Positions 49,555 to 61,146 of a stretch of 64,000 nt of DNA are shown piece after piece. Position 1 is the stretch's first letter, and each line of letters begins with the position of its first letter. Origin of the DNA: Sipunculus nudus (lineage: Eukaryota; Annelida; Sipuncula; Golfingiida; Sipunculidae); NCBI GenBank assembly GCA_026874595.1, contig CM049315.1, positions 10,912,664-10,976,663 on the forward strand. The letters run 5' to 3'. The notes beneath the pieces were generated by a model. That model made no database searches. It saw only the letters and a program-made list of their open reading frames with translations, and was not told where the DNA came from. The translations under genes and the position numbers were made by a program.

Positions 49555-50995
49555 GTTTCTGATAGCCTCAGTTTGAAGTTTTTGACACATTAGACACAAT
49601 TTATGTTTCGCCTGGTAAGCAATAAATAAGACAAAAACAACGTGATATTATGTGGTGATTTATAAAATTTCACACATTCATAAATATAGTTATGCTTCCG
49701 GCTGAACCACCCGTCTTCCGTCAACGTTGGTGGAAGAAAACAGGAACACACATCTCTCTGTGCATATAACGCTTATTTCAAATATGTTATATAGAGGTGA
49801 ACATGGTGACGTCATGGTGTTTTACAATCCCCGAAACTTCAGTCTGAACATGCTGATTACGTGACTGGGTAAAAAAAAAAACGGAACCAATGGCAACCAT
49901 ACGCCCACTCGGACTTCCAAGGTCACGATATTTACTGTATGATGTATATCAAGATGAAAAGTTCAAACTTGTGTTCGATACAAAAGTTTTGTAAGCAGAT
50001 TTATAATCCGTAAATGTTAAGCGTAAAACATTAGATTAAAGGCCGTCATATAAAAGATATATCGTGAACTTCAAGAATAATCACTTATTACGTTCCAGGT
50101 ATTATAAATCAAATACGTATAGCATAGGGCTGTATAACGATACATCGCTCACGATACAATACACATATCGTCACGGTGATACCTTCTTGACAAAACAATA
50201 AACGGTGTGACACATACAGGGAATATTACAGTTTAGAGTAAGAGTATATATTCTTGTATGGCACTCAAAAACAAATATTAAAGTGCCGGACGTCGATTTT
50301 CATCGAGTTCCGGCAAAAATGGTCTTTACAGGGTCAGTCGACGATACTGTTACGACGGTTGATTCTGTATAATGCATCAATACTCAGATATATCCATAAA
50401 ACCATTGTAAAGTCTTATAATGAGTTATTAAGTATGGCTTAAAACTGAAACCCTAAGTGACAAGATCAGCCAGAAATGACTAAACAATGGCTTCGAAATA
50501 CAGACATGTTCAACGAGTGTTCAAGAAGACTCCATCACGAATTTATGAAGTTTACATACGAGTAGAAGAGTAATAATGTTCCAAACATCATATACTATTA
50601 TTTTAGTCATACAGAAACCACACTGCAATGATCGTCCGTCCTTTTGAAACGTTATCGCTGAGAAAATCTGGTAATATTGTCATCAGATTACGAGCGCGGA
50701 GTGAAAACTAAAGAATACATGTAAACCTACAAACTAAACCATGGATTCAATCTCTAGACTAAACGCCGTCAATTGCGCATGACCAGACTGTCAGTCTCAT
50801 AAAGGAGAGATACAGAAAATCAACAAACATCCAGGGAGATCTGTCCAAATATGCTGAGTAATAAGTGATATTTCACATATGTTTTTTTTTTAATAAAAAG
50901 AACATAATCACATCTTTCGGGTGGCATGGTTTATTTTAAATAACAACGTTACCGAAGGCAACGAGGGGTTGCCAAATTAAGAACCTAATTACAGC

Positions 50996-51114
50996 CTGAG
51001 AGGGGCAAAACGCCACCAGAGGGGCAAAACGCCGCCAGATGGACAAAACGCCGCCAGAGGGGCAAGACCCCACCAGAGAAGCAAAACGCCGCCGAAAGGC
51101 AAAACGCCGCCAAT
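50996..51114. repeat. 19-bp minisatellite, about six units
   Basis: Consensus GAGGGGCAAAACGCCGCCA, with G+C-rich units standing out from the A+T-rich flanks. Units vary slightly in the first half. Confidence 0.85.
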
Positions 51115-51248
51115 TCTTTTCTCAAATCAATCCAAACCAACAGCATATTATCGATGTACGTAATCATTTTAGCATAGATTCATACTAATATTTTGCTATA
51201 TATACCAATTTAGCTGGAATGAATATAACTTCACAGTAACATTTATAC

Positions 51249-51250
<2 letters not shown>

Positions 51251-51310
<60 letters not shown>
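51251..51310. repeat. Microsatellite (TA)n
   Basis: Pure TA run of about 30 units. Confidence 0.95.
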
Positions 51311-51312
<2 letters not shown>

Positions 51313-52312
51313 TTTGAATACTTCGATACCAACGTGTACACTCGTATGGAAGAAATACCAAGGTAGTAATGGTCAGCCTTATGGAAAAATTAAACACCAG
51401 CTAGAATCAGGAAATTCTTGAATAACACGCCAGGTTCCGCTCGGTATCAACTATCAAGAGGTTATGTTAGCTGTGTATAAATAGTAACTGAAGTATTTGC
51501 CACGACAAGATAATACCTTAGTCACAAATTATCTCCACTCACACAGTAGAAGGCCGTCTAAAATAATCCTCATATGAGATTTTCTGAAGGAATAATTTTG
51601 TTAATTGTCCACATGTCAGGGTGTCGCTCCAATACACGCTACTTCAACTTCTCCAAAAAGTTGAACGTTTCTATAGAAATTCATGCAGAGTTCAGAGTCA
51701 CCGATCACTTAGATTGTATGTGTAGTCATTATGTCTCTGTCTCTTGACACATGTGCAAATTAAATTATACCACCAATCGTCTTATTTCAAATTAAAACAA
51801 AATCATAATAATCATCATATCGTGCTCGTATATTCAAACAATGAAACCATTTGTTTTGTGAGCAAATCATTAAAATATATGTCATACCAGTTTTATTTTT
51901 GCATTCATCTACGACTCAGCAATCATATCAACCTATATACACAGACAGTATATACAATTTCAGAAGTTCACGCTGAAAAAAAAATGGTTATAACAGACGT
52001 TAACCACTCTTTCTTCGATACCTTGAAATAATACCGGGAGAAACATTGTCTACTGAAATTTAGTATGATTTTCACCCACCAGATGTCACTCAGTAAAGCT
52101 AAACTTTACAAAAGGCGAAATCAGGAGGTCCATGGAAAATGATAGATAAAAACGCACAAATCGTTTTTTAACCAGAAATCTTTGACAACAGGATATGTTT
52201 TACATCTAAGTCTGCCCAACAATGCAGGTAATACTTTGTTAATGAAACCTGTTAATTCTGACAAACCTAATTGGCTGCGGAGCTAATGGCTGGGGAAAAT
52301 GAAACATGGCAC
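51311..52312. other. Non-coding spacer
   Basis: Nothing recognisable. Confidence 0.5.
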
Positions 52313-52571
52313 TGTTACGAACAAAAATTGTTCAGGGGAAAAACTTGGCCGATCCGGTATTCGAACACAGGTCGGTGACGCACAAGTCCGGCGTACCAAC
52401 CGCTTCGCCAGCAAAGCAGGCTTCACTCGCAAGACAGTTCGGTCCGCTTTTATGTCACCCCGTAACACATTTCCTCTTAAGAGCGTTCTGCTATCAGAAC
52501 AAGACTAATTATCCCAGGAGTCACACTTTGGTGAGCTTATTCCCTGGGCCACAAAGTTAACCGTCACGTTA

Positions 52572-52583
52572 GACGAGCCCCCA
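52572..52583 (-). other. tRNA-Pro-type primer binding site, copy 1
   Basis: TGGGGGCTCGTC on the minus strand, three bases after the LTR end. It is complementary to the conserved 3' end of tRNA-Pro, the primer also used by murine leukaemia-type retroviruses. Confidence 0.7.
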
Positions 52584-52632
52584 TTTTGTTATGAAGACAA
52601 ATTATTGAGGGGAAAAATCCTGGGCCGATCCG

Positions 52633-52686
52633 GGAGTCGAACCCAGGTCGGTGGCGCACAAGTCCGGCGTACCAACCGCTTCGCTA
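52633..52686 (-). promoter_or_regulatory. tRNA-like A and B boxes inside LTR, copy 1
   Basis: Minus strand: TAGCGAAGCGG (52676-52686) and GGTTCGACTCC (52633-52643), both full matches to the Pol III A-box and B-box consensus, spaced as in a tRNA. The other LTR has the worn forms TGGCGAAGCGG and TGTTCGAATAC. Confidence 0.65.
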
Positions 52687-52725
52687 GCAAAGCAGTTCGG
52701 TCCACTTTTAAGGCACCGCGTAACA

Positions 52726-53730
52726 GCGCGCAAAACCAACATCACGACAATGGAACTGATGAATTTCGACAGATCTAATAAATTCTTTAAAGGTAAAAGA
52801 TCTGGTTGAAAATAATATAAAACAAAACCAACACGCCAAACCAGTCTCCTTTAAGCATTGATGACATCTCCAGCCCCCCCCCCCCCCCCCCCCATGATTT
52901 TGTCCATTGATTCAATTACATTTAAGCAAACCGATAATGCTAGCACAACCAAGTTGTCCTAATACCAAAATTGCAGTGGTTTGAATGCTCGATTACATGC
53001 TTACATGTAGGAGAGCGAGGACAAAACTCATGACAAAACAGAAAAAAATTACAGTATTACAATAAAACCGAAAACTGACAGCAAATCCATAACATTACAC
53101 ACTCAATGTATCTCAAGGGTCTATAAAATTAATTGATATTTTCAACAAGATTTAATAAATTAATTGGACCCAACTACTTCAACGTATGAGCATGTGACCA
53201 AAACTACAAGGCAGTTACAAATCAGCTGAGAACTGATCTGCCCTTAATATATAACACGAGTATAGTAATGAGAGCAGAGCATCGTGAGACCGAAAACGTT
53301 TTGAATTCTACAAACTTATATAACATATGGAAGACAGAAAAAAGAGAGACACTGTTTAACCCGTCTACCACATATTAAAACGTCACAAAAAACCTCTGAT
53401 ATATGTATAATACATATACATGTATAACAAACATGTTATTCCTTGAACAAGTCATACCAATTCTCAGTTGGTTTTCACAACAACTGCTTTATCCATTGCA
53501 CTCCCTTCAAATTACAAAGGGAGGTAACTCATTCATTGGCTGACTGAACTTTCCACAGGTCAAATATTTAGAACCCATCTGACTTTTTGAGCTCTGGTCA
53601 CGTGATCAGCTATTCATCATAAGTTGCAGCAGTGATCCCTGCTTTTTCCATGGACCTTGAGCTTACGAACTCGCCGTACAAATTACATGTTGAATGGTCA
53701 GTGTAATGGCATCAATACCATGTCGGTGTG
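52726..53730 (-). other. Receptor 3' flank and likely 3' UTR
   Basis: Downstream of the receptor stop codon, no other gene is seen. A C-run lies at 52875-52893. An ATTAAA on the minus strand near 53150 could serve as a poly(A) signal but is unconfirmed. Confidence 0.35.
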
Positions 53731-54281
53731 TTATAGCACGGGCTTAAAGAGACGGACAAACCCGAGAATACATGCTGTAGGCACAATGATAAAAAACAAA
53801 AACAGCCAGAAGAAGAAACGGTCCACGATTTCAGCAACTTCCTTCCACTCATTCCTCGGCGGAGGTTCTTCCCCCTCAGAGCATGAGCATGATTTCAGTT
53901 TGCTGCGCTCGGGTGTTTGGTTCATGGCCTCCACGTGTGAGTTCTCTACCACATGAGACGGCTTCTTATTAAGAAGTTCCACCTCGACTTCTTCTTGTAA
54001 AGCAAATGAATTGTTTCTATTGGCGTGTTTGCTGTCGTTCTCGTTTGCCTCTCGCCATGAAGCACGTGACCTGCATATAGCGTTACTTTTGGTCATCAGT
54101 CTCTTTTTGTACTTATAGTCTGGGTTATCCATGCGCATGACCTTTGTCATGACGTTAAATACAATGAAGCGGAGCCATCTTGGCGGTTTGTTGTCCGCTG
54201 ATTGAAAGTGCATCTTAATAACGAGTACGGAGGCCGCCACGGACAGGGTAGTCGCCATCATGAAATAAGTAAGGTATATGG
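53731..54281 (-). CDS. Nicotinic-type receptor, last exon: M3, cytoplasmic loop, M4
   Basis: The acceptor TTTTGTATTTCAG precedes CCATATACC. With the G left from the previous exon this gives AIYLTYFMMATTLSVAASVL, the M3 segment. A cytoplasmic loop of about 100 residues follows, rich in charged residues and including CSCSEGEEPPP. Then come the amphipathic MA-like helix (EWKEVAEIVDRF) and M4 (FFFWLFLFFIIVPTACILGF), ending FKPVL and TAA. The order and lengths are those of Cys-loop receptors. The adjoining exon 54886-55430 supplies M1 and M2. The M3-M4 loop is the usual site of trafficking and modulation. Confidence 0.88.
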
Positions 54282-54885
54282 CTGAAATACAAAATAAAAA
54301 TATTCAGATATTGCAGAGAATTTTGAGATATTAATATATATATATATAGTAAACGTCCAGTCTGTCATCCGAAAGGAAAATGCTAAACATCCGACAATCG
54401 ACAAAGACAGCACTAAATAACGTAAACGGGTATTCGACGAAGACTGTTTTTCCTTTTGAAAACCACATTTAGATGCACACTGAGATTCAGGGACTCGGTT
54501 AGTTTGTATAACGCTGTGCGTTATGTGTACCTTTTGTCTTTGATATTGCCCATACAACTAGTGTGTGATAATGACGGAGAAATTGATGTAAGTACTGATT
54601 ATTGTTTTTAATCAATTTTTTTGTTTAAATTTAAATTTCACTTATTAAGTTTACTTGCATGAGTTGAAAGTGCATCTCAGAACGATACAAAAGAACACAA
54701 AAAAGGTTGTGACACTAGCTACGTTTGTAATCATCCAATTTATCTGGTTTTAAATATGGAGTAACAACGTATCTCTCACAATCAAGATATGCGTATTCCT
54801 GAATGAACACAAGATGGCGCTGGGATGCAAATGAAGTATTACCGTAATTAATACTGTAGCGCCCAATAAGTAACGAATTCCTCAC
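54282..54885 (-). other. Receptor intron (M2/M3)
   Basis: GTGAGG donor at the upstream end and TTTCAG acceptor. Splits a codon after its first base. No internal repeat recognised. Confidence 0.75.
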
Positions 54886-55430
54886 CTATGATAGGTATGG
54901 CATCGGAGGTGTCTGGAACATTGCTAGCGACAAGGAGAAGAAACACAGATATGGACACAAGGATGGATACACCCAAGGAAACTTTCTCCCCCGAATCCGC
55001 GGGAAGCATAAATATGGTCAAAAGTACCCCACTCAGCATCAAGCACGGAAGTAAAATATACATGAAATAAAACGTGTACTTTCGCCGGATGTAGATAGTG
55101 AAATAAACCTCCGGGAAACTCTCATCTTGGTAATATTTGTATATCATGTTGATGCCCTTGACGTCAGTTTTTAATATTTCCCACTCCCCGTGTTGTATGT
55201 AGGTGTCCAGGCCTACGTAGTCTAATGAGCTGGTCAAATTCACTTTGTCTGCCGTGTAAACCCAGGTTTCGATCTCCATGGTACATTTTTGATCATCGAA
55301 CGGATAGAAGTTCATGTCCAGAGCACAGGCAATAGCGAACACGCCCCCTGGCTGCCAGCGGGCCTCTCCGTTATTCCGCACGGTAATCCAGAAACGCTTA
55401 TAGTGGTCCGAGTCAAACAGCCTGTTGGCG
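54886..55430 (-). CDS. Nicotinic-type receptor, exon with Cys-loop, loop C, M1 and M2
   Basis: This exon encodes most of the ligand-binding domain and channel pore of a Cys-loop receptor. The Cys-loop is CALDMNFYPFDDQKC, with exactly 13 residues between the cysteines. Loop C (KGINMIYKYYQDESFPEVYF) has no adjacent Cys pair, so the subunit is of the non-alpha kind. RRKYTFYFMYILLPCLML forms M1, and GEKVSLGVSILVSISVFLLL forms M2. The GEK at its base, with Glu in the intermediate ring, is typical of cation channels. NVPDTSDAIPII leads to M3. The acceptor is TTCGTTACAG (phase 2) and the donor ATAG|GTGAGG (phase 1). Ligand cannot be inferred; molluscs have greatly expanded divergent nicotinic receptor families, and this is likely one of them. 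Confidence 0.92.
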
Positions 55431-55559
55431 CTGTAACGAATAAAAAAAAAAAAAATTTTTATCAATAACATTTGTTAACGACAAATAACATTATCATCGG
55501 TCTGTATCAAAATGATACATTAACAAAAGAAAATTAAATTACATACACTAAACATTCTA

Positions 55560-55570
55560 TATACATATAT

Positions 55571-55625
<55 letters not shown>
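55560..55625. repeat. Microsatellite (TA)n
   Basis: Near-pure TA run inside the receptor intron. Confidence 0.95.
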
Positions 55626-55627
<2 letters not shown>

Positions 55628-55784
55628 ATTTTATCATACATTCATAGATTACGTTTCATTTGTGAAATAGTAACTCTGATGATAAAATCTCATACTCTTC
55701 ATTCTTCGCGTTCGATTTTCATAGTAAAAGTATGCAAATTGTTACGAAGACAAATAAATGAGGGAAAAATCCCGGGCCGATTTG

Positions 55785-55838
55785 GGAGTCGAACCCAGGT
55801 TGGTGGCGCACAAGTCCTGCGTACCAACCGCTTCGCTA
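55785..55838 (-). promoter_or_regulatory. tRNA-like A and B boxes, copy 2, downstream LTR
   Basis: TAGCGAAGCGG at 55828-55838 and GGTTCGACTCC at 55785-55795 on the minus strand, spaced about 43 bases, both perfect to consensus. Confidence 0.65.
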
Positions 55839-55999
55839 GAAAAGCAAGCTTTACTAGCGAGACAGTTTGGTCCACTTTCATGTCACCCCGTAACACACCC
55901 CCTCTTAAGAGCGTTCTGCTATCAGAACAAGACTAATTATCCCATGAGTCACTCTTTGGTGAGCTTATTCCCTGGGCCACAAAGTTAACCGTCACGTTG

Positions 56000-56011
56000 G
56001 ACGAGCCCCCA
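56000..56011 (-). other. tRNA-Pro-type primer binding site, copy 2
   Basis: TGGGGGCTCGTC on the minus strand, three bases after the upstream LTR, identical to the site in copy 1. Confidence 0.72.
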
Positions 56012-56050
56012 TTTTGTTACGAAGGCAAATAAATGAGGGGAAAATCCTGG

Positions 56051-56113
56051 GCCGATCCGGGAGTCGAACCCAGGTCGGTGGCGCACAAGTCCGGCGTACC
56101 AACCGCTTCGCTA
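56051..56113 (-). promoter_or_regulatory. tRNA-like A and B boxes, copy 2, upstream LTR
   Basis: TAGCGAAGCGGTTGGTACGC forms a D-arm with a GCG/CGC stem. CTGGG, TTCGACT and CCCGG form a five-pair T-arm with a seven-base loop. The acceptor stem does not pair. These are the internal Pol III promoter elements of a tRNA or tRNA-derived SINE, here embedded in an LTR. Confidence 0.65.
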
Positions 56114-56577
56114 GAAAAGCAAGCTTTAACTGGCGAGACAGTTCGGTCCGCTTTTATGTCACCCTTTAACAAAATGCATACAGATTTTTGTTGCGAAGTC
56201 CTTAGTCATGCGAACATAAATGAATGCTTCAAACAATGACCCGCAAAATTGATCAAAATGGAAACTGTACATATATACATTAACAGAATGAAACATATTA
56301 GCTGTAGAACACTTAAGCTCCCACACAGAGTAAGGTTTCCGGAAGATAATGTCCCACAGCAATTGTGGCTACTCTGTTTAGCTCCTTTTAAACAAGCCGA
56401 CCTTTTTTATGATGCTCTTTTCACTTATTTAGCAGATTTATCTGGACCTCCTTATAATTCTTAGGAGAAAGCAATGCTTGATAAATACCCAGTCACACAC
56501 CTGGTTGAAATATATACAGAATTTGAGTGAAGATCGTTCTGTAAGGCGACCTCTGGCGGAGATAGTTACACACCCAC

Positions 56578-56687
56578 CTGTTACCAATAGCGAGTTTGGG
56601 AACCCACATCCTCCGGGGGTCAAGGACGAGTGACGTCAACCCGCCGTAATCCGAGGCATTCCACACTAAGAACTCATCCTTCCACTC
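56578..56687 (-). CDS. Nicotinic-type receptor, loop D/A exon
   Basis: The acceptor GCCCGGCAG precedes GAGTGG. The exon reads EWKDEFLVWNASDYGGLTSL then VLDPRRMWVPKLAIGN, with two bases left for a Ser codon completed by the next exon. EWKDxxLxWxxxDYGG is the conserved nicotinic signature. The usual WxPDIVLYN of loop A is replaced by WVPKLAIGNS, so the binding pocket is unusual. Acceptor phase 0 and donor phase 2 agree with both neighbours. Confidence 0.9.
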
Positions 56688-58837
56688 CTGCCGGGCGATA
56701 ATAGGTTAAAATTCAGACACGTACGTTACCAGCAACTGGTCACAACTGCTGTCCTACTAAACAATGAACTAATCATAATCCCTAGTAAGGGTGTCATTTT
56801 CTAATATTCGGTTGTTTACTAATTGGTGATTTTTTTTTGGCCTTAGTAGAAAACAATTTGAATGTATGATGAAAATTGTGTCCATTATTTACAATATATC
56901 TAACCAATGTCCAACATTATCATAGGCAATAAATTGGGATTGTCTTGGGTCTAGAACTTATAAAAAATATATGGCAATGAAGATAGCTTGGAATGCGACT
57001 CGTTCTAGTGTCCAGATGAGATAACTGAGTCCCGAGAACTCCATACTCCCCACTGAATAGTTGAGAAGCATGTATTATTTTGAATAAATAAATGTAATAC
57101 TTTGTCTTAGTTGGAATAACCTGTGGAGAATACTTATAGGAAATGAAACTTTCATGCATAAATTTTGTTTCTTTCTCAGATTGCATTTTTTCCATATCTG
57201 CTATGTTTGGAACTATCATGTGTTTTTTACAGGCCTGAACATGCAAGATAAATATGGTTTTCTTCCAAGATCTTATGCCAGAAGTCCTGGATAACATGTT
57301 TAATCACGATGATTTCTACATCCACTTTGCTGTAAATTGACAAAATACATAGCAAAATCGTGAAATATATAAGCAACAACACTTGTATTAAGACAGATAT
57401 GTACGTGTGCAAAATTAAGTGATCAGTAACTGAAAAAAGGCTTTATCAGGTAAAATGAAACAACCACCGCAAGATGATAAGGAGAAACCTTTAAAATTCA
57501 ATCCCTTGTTCTAATAAATATCTGCAGCAATCCTGAAGAAGTTGTTCGGCCAATTTGTAATTTCTCATAGAAGCAGAATTGTACGTGACAAACGGTGACT
57601 TTTTGTTCTTTCTTGACATATTTAAAGATATCAGGCTATCAGGCTTGAGTACACTTTCATGAATGCCATATACAATTCATACAATTGTCGAAAGATGGCG
57701 CCACCGAATTGATCAACTGGATTAATACATAATTATGCAATATATCCAAAACTTTGTGAAACACTACATGTACAGCCATTGCAGAGAAAAAAACTATTTG
57801 TGTCTTTATTTGCCAACATAGACTATAATTAAGTCCGGTTGAAAGAAATGTCTGCGACAATTTTGAAAAAAAAAAATCCCGAAAAATATGCACGTATACA
57901 AAAAATACAGCGAGAATCTGTCCACCATTGCTGGGGTGAAGAAGAGGAGCTGAAGTGGACGATTATTACATAAAACACCGTTTAAAATCACTGAAGCCGC
58001 TATTATTATTCAGGGTATACCAAAGCGGGCTCTTCAGGGTTTTACATATCTGGTTGGATTCAAATTTCTGCTCATAACAAAAGCCTCCCGTATCTTAATG
58101 TCGAAAGGGATATGAATCCTCCATCAGGGGCTGTTTATATGACCCCAGTTGTGGGTAATGTTTTTTAGGTGGTTCTACCGGGTTGGGCCTTTTAACACGT
58201 TTCTCATTACGGATGGCGGTGAACAGGGATGAGAATTGAAGGATCTTCATTTGTTTCCATCGTAACTTGTTACGAATAAATTTAGCACATTTGTTGCAGA
58301 AAAATGCTACGTGGACACAAGTGTTTGCGTAGGAAGAACTTGCCTTAAGGGACTTAGTTTCTGTTTAGATTTTTTAGCCCAATGTGGTACTTCAAATGGC
58401 TACTTTATTTCTTACAAAGGCCACAGGTGAGATGAGGTGTTGATCATTACGTTAGGATGGTGATCATAATGCGAGATTGCGATCGGCCCGTGTAAATATG
58501 ACTATACTAGTGACTGGATGTCAAGTACCGCTTAAAATATCCATGAGCACTGGGGCCGCTGTACTGGGACCCATTCATGAGCTGGGCTGGTGCGGCTAGA
58601 GGCGGGCGGTGTAAGAACTGTTTCATATGCACAGCACCTGCCTTCCCAGCATGCCTCAGGGCAGTTCCATTATATCAGATTGGGAGTCGGGAACTCTCAT
58701 CAGGGAAGCCCGCAGCCGGCAGCGTGTCGGCATAATCCCCCAGACATGTAAATTAACACTTTCGGCCGTCCAGGGCCACGGGCTTGATGAAAGAATTTTT
58801 AACAATTGTAAACAACAATCCGATACAAGAAACTCAC
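56688..58837 (-). other. Receptor intron
   Basis: Bounded by GTGAGT donor and CAG acceptor. No gene or mobile element recognised; GATGGCGCCACCG occurs near 57695. Confidence 0.7.
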
Positions 58838-58882
58838 CGCTGTCAGCCAGCCACTCATTTTCAGAATCTGTCGCTTCTCGTC
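58838..58882 (-). CDS. Nicotinic-type receptor, 45-base exon
   Basis: AATTTCAG, then 15 codons reading DEKRQILKMSGWLTA, then GTGAGT. It corresponds to the DEKNQ...VWLxQ stretch of nicotinic subunits, just before EWxD. Phase 0 at both ends. Nicotinic genes usually have such a 45-base exon here, which supports the assignment despite its small size. Confidence 0.9.
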
Positions 58883-59616
58883 CTGAAATTCCAAAGAAAT
58901 AACATGTTGTAAGAAAATAGGGAAAATATTAAACTCTAATGTCCTGAAAAGGCTTAGGGTCTCAATATTACATTAAAATATCAATTTGCTTGTATTCAAT
59001 TCCCTTAAGTTAAACTATCCAGTATTCAATTTAATATATTTCCTTCAATGTAGAGAAAAAAGTATGTCATTGTAATATTCTAAAATTAACTTCCGATTAC
59101 TTTAAGTAGCAAACCGTTACGAAACGAGCTGCTCAATAATACTTGAAAGCTAAGCTGAACAGTATTTGGAGCAGTCTTAGAGTTAATTCAATTATATTTT
59201 GATGTACCATAGTTGCATCGCAAACAGGTGCAAAACGTGTACTAAATTCAGCTTATTGCTGCATAAAATACTGCCTGTTTCAAATTTAATTACGTTGGAA
59301 TTCATTCACATGTCAAGTTTTCAGGGGCTCTAACTTTCTCTACAAAACCCATTCTTAGGGGTTGGGATTCGTCCAAAAAAAAAAACTCACTTTCTAAACG
59401 TGCCAATGTTGGGAAGAACTTTATGCTCAATACGGCAAAGTTAGGCGTTATTTAACGTTGTCTAGGTATTTAGTATATGCCAAAGCCTGACGTCCAATGT
59501 AACAGCAAGAACCAATATCACGTGATAATGAATAAAAACTGATAACAAATGGGTCGAGGTACCGTTTTTTTTCTCTGAACCAGATTATGCGATATTGTTA
59601 CCCGTGTTAAATTGCC

Positions 59617-59673
<57 letters not shown>

Positions 59674-61146
59674 CGGATAGACAGACAGACACAACAGCTA
59701 GACAGACGGACCGACAGGATGAGACAGAACTCGGAGATTTTGGACACGTCTGACTGCTACCCGTATGAAAGCCTTTGTATATGTAACACACACACACACA
59801 TAGAGAGAGAGAGAGACAGACAGACAGACAAGAGCTAGACAGACAACTAGACTGAGTGACACACATGCAGAATGAGAGAGAGAGAGAGAGAGAGAGTGAG
59901 AGAGAAACAGATGAAGATCAGAGAAGAAGAGGGGAGCCGTCAAGCCGTGCCGCAGATCGATTGCCATGGGTAAGACATGGATTAGGGACAATCTAAACTG
60001 GGAGATGCATGGACACGTGTGACTAACAGCATGGTGGCGTGTGACGACGCATACCGATAACGAGGCTCACCTTTAAGGAACACCGGGAACGATCCTTCTC
60101 TCCTCGTCTAAATCTACAGGTCACGAGTAACTTTACTATTAATAAGTTACAATGAATGGAGAGCCGTGAAAAGTTTAGTATTCCAGCTGCAGTTTGCCGT
60201 GAGGCAAAGATGGATAATTATGCATGGGCCATCCCGAACATGCGTTAAAAAAAAAAGCCACCGGGCAAGAATACCAGTTGATTAAGAGGCTCTGCGCAAC
60301 ACAAAACAGCAGCGGTGGGGGACTAAATTTTATGGATAATTATATTAAATCCGAAAAGGAGGCGTTTGATGTGATCATTACGGTTTAATGACAGGAGGTA
60401 ATATCTGTGTGGTCTATATTTGGTTGGTCTTTTCTCACTCGTTATCTCAAGCTGATCTGCATTGCTGTGTGGTGAACATTAGAGTCTCTCATACGTTTAC
60501 CCTAGCACTGATCTCTATTTGATGAGTATAACGAATATCAAAATTAAAAAAATCCAGTTTTAAAACATTTTTCAAACAGACTTACAATTCCAGAGTGGTA
60601 ACAGTGGTAACACCATAGCAGTAACCATAGAAATGACACACCCAGGATGTATTTAATATATCAAACCTTGGCAGTGCGTATAGTTGTTAAATTTCATGTT
60701 ATTTCTTTGCAATATATTTGTATCAACCTCCAGATTGCATGGTCTCAAATTTCACTCGTAATATTTTGAAGATTGACATCTAAACGATTATTGTGGTAAA
60801 ATAAGGATAGGAATCCGTTTCCTGCATAGGATATGGATTCAGACAACGTACTGGAAGCAATAGGTCAGTACAAGACTTCCATTTATAACGATTTATAAAG
60901 ATATTTTATAATAGGCCCACTTTCTTCTGGTGCAAAATTGCAAAACCTTTATGAATTTTCAGGGAACCAGAGATAACAAATTACGTAACATGAGTTTTAC
61001 ACAATCTGTCTGTCAATCGGAACCCCCGGCAGTCATTCAGATTACTAAAGGTTTGCTATTTTAAGAAACATTATAAAAACAATTGTTAACAAAGTGTGTA
61101 AATGACTGATATTGTGTTTCGATATTAAAGATGGGGTATAACTTAC
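58883..61146 (-). other. Receptor intron
   Basis: Bounded by GTAAGT donor and TTTCAG acceptor. It carries GA-rich microsatellites at 59621-59668 and 59805-59900. No exon recognised. Confidence 0.7.
59621..59668. repeat. Microsatellite (GA)n
   Basis: Pure GA run followed by CAGA units; shorter GA runs at 59802-59818 and 59875-59898. Confidence 0.95.

Larger units (their letters stand above)
46691..50990. other. Non-coding region
   Basis: No exon is supported. It includes two related stretches (47085-47200 and 48175-48290), a GA microsatellite, and an A-box-like TAGCAGAGCGGTAGCACATG near 47400 without a B box. Confidence 0.45.
52313..52725 (-). mobile_element. Miniature LTR element (TRIM-like), copy 1
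   Basis: On the minus strand two LTRs (52725-52587, 139 bp; 52467-52313, 155 bp), each starting TGTTACG and ending in TAACA, flank a 119-base interior. The interior begins, after three bases, with TGGGGGCTCGTC, identical to the 12 bases pairing with the 3' end of tRNA-Pro. It ends with a purine tract AAGAGGAAATG directly before the second LTR. There is no coding sequence. Flanks GCAC and GCGC agree at 3 of 4 bases, a possible worn target duplication. One LTR lacks about 16 bases. Each LTR contains a tRNA-like A box and B box. Confidence 0.7.
55740..56171 (-). mobile_element. Miniature LTR element (TRIM-like), copy 2, with target duplication
   Basis: On the minus strand the LTRs (56171-56015, 157 bp; 55895-55740, 156 bp) end TTCGTAACA. 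They flank a 119-base interior with the primer site TGGGGGCTCGTC (56011-56000) and polypurine tract AAGAGGGGGTG (55906-55896) abutting the downstream LTR. The 4-base duplication AAAT lies on both sides (55736-55739 and 56172-56175). The two LTRs differ by several substitutions. No protein could fit in the interior, so replication must rely on a helper element. It lies in a receptor intron, sense to the gene, whose splicing signals remain intact. A tRNA-like promoter lies in each LTR. Confidence 0.78.
55431..56577 (-). other. Receptor intron carrying a miniature LTR element
   Basis: GTGGGT donor and TTACAG acceptor border this intron. It holds a TA microsatellite and the TRIM-like element at 55740-56171 in the same orientation as the gene. 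Confidence 0.75.

Noticed and set aside
52299..52560. Short frames over the miniature LTR element
   Set aside because: They run through LTR and interior signals and recur only because the repeat recurs.
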